Positions 1-5,098 of a stretch of 7,473 nt of DNA are shown here, one piece after another. This stretch comes from Clostridia bacterium. Its GTDB lineage: Bacteria > Bacillota > Clostridia > Oscillospirales > Oscillospiraceae. A model generated the notes under the pieces. That model was not told where the DNA came from. It saw only the letters and a list, made by a program, of their open reading frames with translations, and searched no databases. The position numbers were made by a program, and so were the translations under genes. How positions within the stretch are numbered: position 1 is the first letter of the stretch; each line of letters begins with the position of its first letter. Location: contig QKDF01000011.1 in NCBI GenBank assembly GCA_003245395.1, positions 1 through 7,473 of the forward strand, read 5' to 3'.

Positions 1-349
1 CCATCTTTCCGGTGACCAGTGCACCGGCACCCACCAGGCAGTCCCGGCCGATGCGGGCGCCGTCCAGAATCACGGCGCCCATGCCCACCAGTGTGTTGTC
101 CCCCACGGTGCAGCCGTGGACAATGGCGCCGTGGCCTAAAGTACACCCCGCATCCACAGTTGTCTTGGCGTGGAGCAGAACGTTCACCTGCACATTGGTA
201 TTCTCACCCACCACAATTGGGCCGTCGTCGCCTCGCAGCACAGCGTTGTACCAGATATTCACGCCCCGGCCCAGCGTGACATCCCCTGTCACAACGGCGC
301 CCTCGGCGATCATCACGTCTTCATTGGAAGCTCTCAGCTGATATGCCAT
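1..349 (-). CDS. Gamma-carbonic anhydrase-like hexapeptide-repeat protein (partial, 3' end off window)
   Basis: The gene starts at ATG 347-349 behind a GGGAGAG ribosome binding site, and 116 residues are visible before the window edge. The protein shows the left-handed beta-helix hexapeptide pattern (V-T-L-G-R-G-V, L-G-H-G-A-I-V-H-G-C, L-V-G-M-G-A-V) typical of the YrdA/PaaY/Cam gamma-class carbonic anhydrase group, which are soluble trimeric zinc or iron enzymes hydrating CO2. The three metal-ligand histidines are present: H60 in LLHA and H73 and H78 in GHGAIVHG, corresponding to His81, His117 and His122 of Methanosarcina Cam. Arg39 and Asp41 (R-G-D) and Gln54 also match. Val55 replaces the Asp that usually follows the Gln (Cam Asp76), so catalytic activity is uncertain. 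The gene lies 33 bases after the M29 aminopeptidase and is probably cotranscribed with it. Family call is secure; carbonic anhydrase activity is inference, since many homologues have no shown activity. Confidence 0.9.
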   Translation of the reverse strand, partial: MAYQLRASNEDVMIAEGAVVTGDVTLGRGVNIWYNAVLRGDDGPIVVGENTNVQVNVLLHAKTTVDAGCTLGHGAIVHGCTVGDNTLVGMGAVILDGARIGRDCLVGAGALVTGKM

Positions 350-382
350 ATGTCTCTCCCGCCCTGTCTTAAGATTTGGTAC

Positions 383-1615
383 TCAGATTGCGAAATTACC
401 GTTGACAAACACAGGAACCTCCCGCCCGTCGTGGGTTGTGCCCACAATAGACAGGTCGGCAGTACCCACCATAAAGTCCACATGGGTGATGGAGTCGTTC
501 AGGCCCCGGGCCTTCAGCTCCGCCTTGTTCATCTTCTGTCCGCCCTCCAGGCAGGGATAAGCCTGGCCGAAAGCGATGTGGCAGGCGGCGTTTTCGTCGA
601 ACAGAGTGTTGTAAAATAGAATCTTTTGGTTGGAGATGGGGCTGTCATAGGGTACCAGCGCCACTTCGCCAAAGTAAGATGCACCCTCATCTACGGAGAT
701 GGCTCCCTTGAGGAACTCCTCCCCTACCTCGGCGTGGGCCTCCACAATTTTGCCGTCCTTGACGGCGAAATGGAACTTATCAATGATGTTGCCGTCATTC
801 ACCAGCGGAATGGAGGCGTAAACCACGCCGTTGACGCCGGTTTTCAGCGGAGCCGTAAACAGCTCTTCTGTGGGAATGTTGGCGATATACGCCTGGCCGG
901 AGAGAGTCTGATCGTCGCCGGCCTCCCAGATGTGGCCCTCCGGCAGTTCAATGGTCAGATCCGTACCCAGGGCATTGGTATAGTGCAGGGATTTGAAGTT
1001 CAGCTCGTTGAGTTTGTTCTTCCGCTCGGCCAACGTGGCGATATGGGCTTCCCACTTGGCCACTGCCGTTCCGTCGCCGCTGATGCGTACGGCGGAGAAG
1101 ATGGCGTCCCACAGCTTGTCCATAGCCTCGGCCTCCGGCACATCCGGGAATACCCGCTTCGCCCAGGACGGAATGGGGATGGAGGCGATGCACCACGGGA
1201 AGCCTCCGCACATCTGAAGCCGGTCAAATTCCTTCAGCGCCTGACCGCTGGCCTGCTGGGAGCGCACAATGCGCCCGGATTCCACACCCTTGAGGTTCTC
1301 CGGGTCCGTGGCGGAGATGGCCAGATAGGCCGCGCCCTCCTGTGCATAGTCGTTGAAAAAGTGCCGCCGCCAAAGGGGTACATGGTCAAATACGGACTCC
1401 TCCGCCCGGAGGTATTTCATCCGGCCCAGCGCATCGTCGTGCCAGTTCATCACCACCTCGCGGCAGCCCAGGTCATAGGCTTCCGCAGCGCACATGCGGG
1501 CAAACTCCGCACATTCAATGGGGGCGGAGATCACCAGCGTCTGTCCCTTTTGTACATTCAGCCCCACCCGGATCACCAGAGCGGCATATTCCTGCAGTTT
1601 TTCTTGGAGTTCCAT
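383..1615 (-). CDS. M29-family metallo-aminopeptidase (AmpS/PepS/AmpT type)
   Basis: This 410-residue protein has the full length of the M29 (thermophilic aminopeptidase) family, cytosolic dimers that remove N-terminal residues from peptides using two metal ions. The usual metal ligands can be placed: Glu250 in N-I-P-T-E-E, Glu317 in Y-F-G-E-V-A-L, His346 and Tyr353 in A-C-H-I-A-F-G-Q-A-Y, and His378 and Asp380 in T-H-V-D-F-M-V-G. Their spacing closely follows the family pattern. The N-terminal part (residues 1-120), with G-L-N-V-Q-K-G-Q-T-L-V-I and a nearby E-A-Y, is also typical. No signal peptide or membrane segment is seen. The ATG start at 1613-1615 is preceded by GTGAGGGA about 6 bases upstream. 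The gene appears to have its own promoter and to lead into the gamma-carbonic-anhydrase-like gene. The expected role is cytosolic peptide turnover. Substrate preference cannot be read from sequence. Confidence 0.95.
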   Translation of the reverse strand: MELQEKLQEYAALVIRVGLNVQKGQTLVISAPIECAEFARMCAAEAYDLGCREVVMNWHDDALGRMKYLRAEESVFDHVPLWRRHFFNDYAQEGAAYLAISATDPENLKGVESGRIVRSQQASGQALKEFDRLQMCGGFPWCIASIPIPSWAKRVFPDVPEAEAMDKLWDAIFSAVRISGDGTAVAKWEAHIATLAERKNKLNELNFKSLHYTNALGTDLTIELPEGHIWEAGDDQTLSGQAYIANIPTEELFTAPLKTGVNGVVYASIPLVNDGNIIDKFHFAVKDGKIVEAHAEVGEEFLKGAISVDEGASYFGEVALVPYDSPISNQKILFYNTLFDENAACHIAFGQAYPCLEGGQKMNKAELKARGLNDSITHVDFMVGTADLSIVGTTHDGREVPVFVNGNFAI

Positions 1616-1665
1616 CGTCGGTCCCTCACTTTCTTTTCATAGGGTTCGTCATTCATTTCCCGGCT

Positions 1666-1694
1666 ATTCTACCGCGTTTTCCAGTTAAAGTAAA
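1666..1694 (-). promoter_or_regulatory. Candidate sigma-A promoter of the M29 aminopeptidase gene
   Basis: Reading the minus strand, TTTACT (1689-1694) is followed after exactly 17 bases by TAGAAT (1666-1671), matching the -35 and -10 consensus at 4 and 5 of 6 positions. Transcription would begin near 1659, giving a leader of roughly 45 bases before the ATG. The -35 box overlaps the T-rich tail of the upstream terminator. Confidence 0.55.
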
Positions 1695-1718
1695 GACGCC
1701 CGTTTACCGGGCGCCTTT
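1691..1718 (-). terminator. Intrinsic terminator of the reductase-yihY unit, with the stop codon in its loop
   Basis: On the minus strand an 11-pair stem (AAAGGCGCCCG at 1708-1718 with CGGGCGTCTTT at 1692-1702, one G-T pair) encloses a 5-base loop, GTAAA, that contains the TAA stop of yihY (1704-1706). The descending arm ends in TTT and is followed by ACTTTAA, a modest T tail. The last codons of yihY therefore form half of the hairpin. Confidence 0.7.
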
Positions 1719-2594
1719 GATCTGGCCTTTCTTCGGCGGCAGCAGCATTTCCTGCTCATGCCGCAGGGAGATCAGCGTGGCATTGAGTTCCGCACCCATG
1801 ATAAGCGTCACGGAGGTCAGGTACATCCACACCAGCAGGGCCATAGCAGTACCGATGGACCCATAGAGCAAAGAGTAGTTCGCAAAATTCTCCATATAAA
1901 CAGCGTAGATATATGACAAAACCAACCATGAGGCCAGGGAGGCCAGTACGCCGGGGTACAGGTTCCGCCACGGCTGTCGGGTATCCTGCGTAAAGACGTA
2001 GAGCAAAAACAGTGCGAAAAAGGCCCCCGCTCCCGCCACTGGGAAACGCAGTCTGCCCCATAGCGATGCCACAAAGGGCGGCAGGCCGAAATGGTCCACC
2101 GCGTAGCGCAGCACCGTATCGCTCACGCTGGTGACCGTCAGGGTGATGGCGATGGTCAGGATCAGCGTCACCGTGTACAACAGCGTTTTAAGCATATGCT
2201 TCACAGCGCTCCGCGGCGGGCCCAGATGGTAGGCCGTCCGCACCGACCGCATCAGGGTGTTGGCTGCGCGCATTGGAAAATAGATGGAAAAGAACAAGCC
2301 GAACAGCAGCAGACGCAGATTGGCGTTTTGCCCCACGTGATTGAGATAGACTCCGACAAATTCCAGCACAGATTCCGGCAGAACCTTGCTCAGTCCTTCC
2401 AGAATCCCGGCCACATCCAGATGCAGCAAACCCAGCAGGGAGCTGATAAAAATCAAAAAGGGAAAAATCATGAACATCAGGTAAAACGCCAGAGCCGCGC
2501 TTTGAATATTCACATTATGGCGCAGATACCGCTGCAGCATCAGATAGGCGCCCCGTGCCAGATGGTTCTGCGGAAGCGTGGTCATACGTTTCAC
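1704..2594 (-). CDS. YihY/BrkB-family inner membrane protein
   Basis: This 296-residue protein has six hydrophobic segments, at about residues 33-55, 93-110, 136-157, 184-202, 214-234 and 245-268, and no signal peptide. The C-terminal signature Y-S-L-L-Y-G-S-I-G-T (240-249) followed by W-M-Y-L-T and I-M-G-A-E-L-N-A is characteristic of the YihY/virulence factor BrkB family (once misnamed ribonuclease BN). The family's molecular role is not settled; a transport or envelope function is usually assumed. A basic tail (K-K-G-Q-I-K-G-A-R) follows the last helix. The start is GTG at 2592-2594, chosen because AAAGGAGGA lies 8 bases upstream; the in-frame ATG three codons later would be 17 bases away. 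The gene follows the aldo/keto reductase by 41 bases and ends in a terminator, so it is probably the second gene of a two-gene operon. Confidence 0.93.
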   Translation of the reverse strand: MKRMTTLPQNHLARGAYLMLQRYLRHNVNIQSAALAFYLMFMIFPFLIFISSLLGLLHLDVAGILEGLSKVLPESVLEFVGVYLNHVGQNANLRLLLFGLFFSIYFPMRAANTLMRSVRTAYHLGPPRSAVKHMLKTLLYTVTLILTIAITLTVTSVSDTVLRYAVDHFGLPPFVASLWGRLRFPVAGAGAFFALFLLYVFTQDTRQPWRNLYPGVLASLASWLVLSYIYAVYMENFANYSLLYGSIGTAMALLVWMYLTSVTLIMGAELNATLISLRHEQEMLLPPKKGQIKGAR

Positions 2595-2601
2595 AGGGCG
2601 G

Positions 2602-2610
2602 TCCTCCTTT
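2602..2610 (-). promoter_or_regulatory. Strong ribosome binding site fixing the GTG start of yihY
   Basis: On the minus strand AAAGGAGGA is an almost perfect anti-16S match, 8 bases before GTG 2592-2594. It supports the GTG over the ATG at 2583-2585. Confidence 0.85.
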
Positions 2611-2635
2611 CATGAGCCAAGCTGCCGCGGGGCAC

Positions 2636-3757
2636 TCAATTTTCCAGCAGCTTCACCGCACGCTGCAGCTCCTCAATGATATGGATATGCTGGGGGCAGA
2701 CGGACTCACACTGACCACACTGGATACACCCGCTGGCAAGCCCGCCGTCCCGAGTGGCAAAGGCGTAGTTTCCCTTGGCCCCGCGGAGATTGTTGTGGAT
2801 CAGGTAATTGTTCATGGCCTTGAAGACACCGGGGATGGGAATGTCCTGTGGGCAGCCTTTCACACAGTATCTGCAGGAGGTACAGGGGATATGCGGGATG
2901 GTCTCCATCCGCCGGCGGACATCATCCACAACAGCCCGCTCTTGATCGTCCAGGGGGCGAAAATGCTCCATAAAAGAGAGGTTATCCCGCATCTGCTCCA
3001 GTGTGGACATGCCGGAAAGCACGGTGATCAGCCCCGGCAGGCTGGCGGCAAACCGGATGGCCCAGGAGGGTGTGGAGGCTGATCCATCCGCCACCCGGAA
3101 CAGTTCCTCCAGTTCCTCAGGCAGCTCGGCCAGGGAGCCCCCCTTCACCGGCTCCATGATTACCACGGGCTTGCCGTGGGCACGGGCCGTCTCATAGCAG
3201 GCGCGGGATTCGATAATCTCGTTTTCCCAATCGGCGTAGTTGATCTGCAGCTGGACAAACTCCATGTCCGGATGCTCTGTCAGCAGATGGTCCAGCACCG
3301 CGGCCTTGTCGTGGAAGGAAAAGCCCAGGTGACGGATCAGTCCTTCCTCCTTCCGGGCTTTGAGAAAATCCCAGATGCCGAACTCGTCGAAAAAGCGGGT
3401 GCGCTCTTCGCCCAGATTGTGCAGCAGATAAAAGTCAAAATATCCGGCGCCCGTCCGCTCCAGCGAGGTCCAGAACATCTGCCGGGCCTCCTCAGCCGTA
3501 TGTGCGTCGGCCCATGCGGGCAGCTTGGTGGCCAGCTGGAACCGGTCTCGGGGATAGCGGTCCACCAGACAGGCCTTTGCGGCCATCTCGCTTTTCCCAT
3601 CCAGATAGCCATAGGCAGTATCGAAATAGGTAAAGCCCTTTTCCAGAAACAGATCCACCATCTGACAGGTCTGCTCCAGATCCACGTCTCCGCCCTTCAT
3701 GGGCAGGCGCATCAGGCCAAAACCCAGCTTCGGAATCTTCTCACCCAGATAAGCCAT
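2636..3757 (-). CDS. Aldo/keto reductase with C-terminal two-cluster ferredoxin domain
   Basis: This 373-residue fusion has an AKR TIM-barrel (about residues 5-265) and a ferredoxin-like C-terminus (about 285-360). The AKR tetrad is intact: Asp46 and Tyr51 in F-D-T-A-Y-G-Y, Lys78 in A-T-K-L-P and His113 in Y-L-L-H-N. The tail carries two 4Fe-4S motifs, Cys292/295/298/302 (C-T-S-C-R-Y-C-V-K-G-C-P) and Cys344/347/350/354 (C-I-Q-C-G-Q-C-E-S-V-C-P). This architecture is common in anaerobic Firmicutes, annotated as 'aldo/keto reductase, 4Fe-4S binding'; it suggests a cytosolic NAD(P)H-linked oxidoreductase able to exchange electrons with ferredoxin-type carriers, but the carbonyl substrate is unknown. 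The ATG at 3755-3757 follows AAAAGGAGAG at good spacing. It is the first gene after the divergent promoter region and probably cotranscribed with yihY, 41 bases downstream. No truncation or missing key residue is seen. Confidence 0.95.
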   Translation of the reverse strand: MAYLGEKIPKLGFGLMRLPMKGGDVDLEQTCQMVDLFLEKGFTYFDTAYGYLDGKSEMAAKACLVDRYPRDRFQLATKLPAWADAHTAEEARQMFWTSLERTGAGYFDFYLLHNLGEERTRFFDEFGIWDFLKARKEEGLIRHLGFSFHDKAAVLDHLLTEHPDMEFVQLQINYADWENEIIESRACYETARAHGKPVVIMEPVKGGSLAELPEELEELFRVADGSASTPSWAIRFAASLPGLITVLSGMSTLEQMRDNLSFMEHFRPLDDQERAVVDDVRRRMETIPHIPCTSCRYCVKGCPQDIPIPGVFKAMNNYLIHNNLRGAKGNYAFATRDGGLASGCIQCGQCESVCPQHIHIIEELQRAVKLLEN

Positions 3758-3803
3758 ATCGTTCTCTCCTTTTCGCGGCCATGCAGGCCGTCACTGACTC
3801 CAA

Positions 3804-3843
3804 ATTTTAGCACAATTTTATCACACCCGTAAGCCGCCGTCCA
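3804..3843 (-). promoter_or_regulatory. Candidate promoter(s) of the aldo/keto reductase-yihY operon
   Basis: On the minus strand TGGACG (3838-3843) lies 17 bases before TAAAAT (3815-3820), which is also preceded by TGA as an extended -10 (TGATAAAAT). A second extended -10, TGCTAAAAT, has its hexamer at 3804-3809, eleven bases downstream, but no good -35. Either could serve the reductase; the first fits better. The leader would be about 40-55 bases. Confidence 0.5.
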
Positions 3844-3903
3844 CTCCCAGGCGAAATTTCTCAGGTTTCGACATGGTTTCTTGGCGGCTAGGCCGGATTT
3901 TCA

Positions 3904-3931
3904 TTGAACCGCGAAAAAAGGGTGTTATAAT
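3904..3931 (+). promoter_or_regulatory. Candidate sigma-A promoter of the aldose epimerase gene
   Basis: A perfect TATAAT at 3926-3931 is preceded by TGT, giving an extended -10 (TGTTATAAT). TTGAAC at 3904-3909 lies 16 bases upstream as the -35. Transcription would begin near 3938, leaving a leader of about 65 bases that contains two small hairpins. Confidence 0.7.
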
Positions 3932-3942
3932 AGGGGCAGGAA

Positions 3943-3956
3943 GCCGCAAGGGCGGC
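3943..3956 (+). other. Small GC hairpin 1 in the epimerase leader
   Basis: GCCGC (3943-3947) pairs with GCGGC (3952-3956) around the loop AAGG. It would begin a few bases into the predicted transcript. Its role, if any, is unknown; transcript stability is one possibility. Confidence 0.35.
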
Positions 3957-3973
3957 ATTGTGCAAAGTTTCAT

Positions 3974-3989
3974 GCCCGGTTGGCCGGGC
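3974..3989 (+). other. Small GC hairpin 2 just upstream of the epimerase ribosome binding site
   Basis: GCCCGG (3974-3979) pairs with CCGGGC (3984-3989) around a TTGG loop and ends two bases before the ribosome binding site at 3992-3998. The in-frame TTG at 3980 lies in its loop, which argues against that TTG as the start. Confidence 0.4.
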
Positions 3990-3991
3990 GG

Positions 3992-3998
3992 AAAGGAG
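3992..3998 (+). promoter_or_regulatory. Ribosome binding site fixing the ATG start of the aldose epimerase
   Basis: AAAGGAG lies 5 bases before ATG 4004-4006. An earlier in-frame TTG at 3980 would place this site inside the coding region, so the ATG is preferred. Confidence 0.8.
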
Positions 3999-4003
3999 CG
4001 TTT

Positions 4004-5029
4004 ATGACACTTCCTCAGCACAGCTTCGGCACCACCCGGGACGGGCAGTCCGTCACCGCCTTCCACCTGGAAAACGGGAACGGTGCCCGGGCCGTTATTC
4101 TGGACTACGGCGGAACGGTTCAATCTCTGACAGTCCCCAATGCCAGGGGCGGTTTTACGGATGTAGTTCTGGGATATGAAACCCTGGCGGAATATGAGCA
4201 GAACGATGGATACGTGGGTGCCCTGATTGGGCGGATGGGCAACCGCATCGGCGGCAGCGCCTTCTCCCTCAACGGAAAGACCTACCCTCTGTACGCCAAC
4301 GACGGGCCCAATCACCTCCACGGCGGACGGATTGGTTATGATAAACGGATCTGGGCCGCCCGCGGCCGGGAGGACGGCTCGCTGGAGCTTACCCTCTTCT
4401 CCCCCGACGGCGAGGAGGGGTATCCTGGAGAACTGCGGATAACCGTGGTCTATACACTGACAGCGGACAACGCTCTCGCCATTGACTACACAGTTCAGGC
4501 CGAAGCAGACACCATTGTCAATCTGACCAATCACAGCTATTTCAACCTGAATGGCGGAGGCAGCGTATTGAAGCACGAGCTGCGTCTCTCCGCCAATCAG
4601 ATCACTGAAAACGGCCCCGGCTGCGTGCCCAACGGCCGCTTGGCAAATGTGGCGGACACACCTTTTGACTTCCGGGAATTCAAGCCTCTAGGCCAGGATA
4701 TCGACGCCAATGACGAACAGCTCCGGCTGGTAGGCGGGTACGACTGCAACTTTGTCCTCTCCGGCGCTTCCGCGGCAGTGCTGCACAGCGCGGAAACGGG
4801 GATTGAGATGACCGTAACCACCGACCGACCGGGCATTCAACTCTATACCGCCAACTTTCTCTCCGACCGGAAGGGCAAAGACGGCGCGGCGATCCACCCC
4901 CGGGATGCCGTGTGTTTGGAAACCCAACTGTTCCCCAACGCCATGGCTTTTCCGGATTTTCCGTCTCCCATTCTGCGGAGCGGTGAAACGCTGCATACCC
5001 AGACAACCTATCGGTTCTCCATCTTCTGA
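4004..5029 (+). CDS. galM: Aldose 1-epimerase (mutarotase)
   Basis: This 341-residue protein is full length for the GalM family, cytosolic beta-sandwich enzymes that interconvert the alpha and beta anomers of galactose, glucose and similar sugars. The key residues are visible: Arg81 in G-N-R-I, His106 in N-H-L-H-G-G, His177 in T-N-H-S-Y-F-N-L, Asp247 in G-G-Y-D-C-N-F and the catalytic base Glu306 in C-L-E-T-Q. These correspond to the Lactococcus GalM Arg71, His96, His170, Asp243 and Glu304 set. Cys248 stands where many homologues have His in the G-Y-D-H-N motif. The start is ATG 4004 behind AAAGGAG. It stands alone, not beside galK, galT or galE, is transcribed divergently from the reductase, and ends at a strong terminator, so it looks monocistronic. 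The exact sugar cannot be inferred; the family is well supported. Confidence 0.95.
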   Translation: MTLPQHSFGTTRDGQSVTAFHLENGNGARAVILDYGGTVQSLTVPNARGGFTDVVLGYETLAEYEQNDGYVGALIGRMGNRIGGSAFSLNGKTYPLYANDGPNHLHGGRIGYDKRIWAARGREDGSLELTLFSPDGEEGYPGELRITVVYTLTADNALAIDYTVQAEADTIVNLTNHSYFNLNGGGSVLKHELRLSANQITENGPGCVPNGRLANVADTPFDFREFKPLGQDIDANDEQLRLVGGYDCNFVLSGASAAVLHSAETGIEMTVTTDRPGIQLYTANFLSDRKGKDGAAIHPRDAVCLETQLFPNAMAFPDFPSPILRSGETLHTQTTYRFSIF

Positions 5030-5038
5030 AAAATATTG

Positions 5039-5077
5039 AAAACGGCGGGAGCATTTTAAGAATGCTCCCGCCGTTTT
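5039..5077 (+). terminator. Strong, probably bidirectional terminator between galM and the VWA gene
   Basis: A perfect 17-base-pair stem (5039-5055 with 5061-5077, core CGGCGGGAGCATT) with loop TTAAG is followed on the plus strand by GCGTTTTTT. On the minus strand the stem is followed by CAATATTTTTC, so it can also stop transcription arriving from the VWA gene, whose stop is at 5099-5101. It lies 9 bases after the galM stop. Confidence 0.93.
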
Positions 5078-5098
5078 GCGTTTTTTCTATCAGCCCGC

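Noticed and set aside
626..1642. Long plus-strand open frame (338 codons) opposite the M29 aminopeptidase
   Set aside because: Its translation shows no family features, while the minus-strand frame is a complete M29 enzyme with all metal ligands. Long antisense frames are expected in GC-rich coding DNA.
3176..3832. Plus-strand open frame of 218 codons opposite the reductase N-terminus
   Set aside because: It is a shadow of the aldo/keto reductase, which has an intact catalytic tetrad on the other strand.
3980..4003. TTG 3980 as an upstream start for galM
   Set aside because: It lies in a hairpin loop and precedes the good ribosome binding site that serves ATG 4004.
3821..4576. Minus-strand open frame of 251 codons across the divergent region and the start of galM
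   Set aside because: It overlaps the reductase promoter and lies antisense to the well-supported galM. The protein resembles no family I know.
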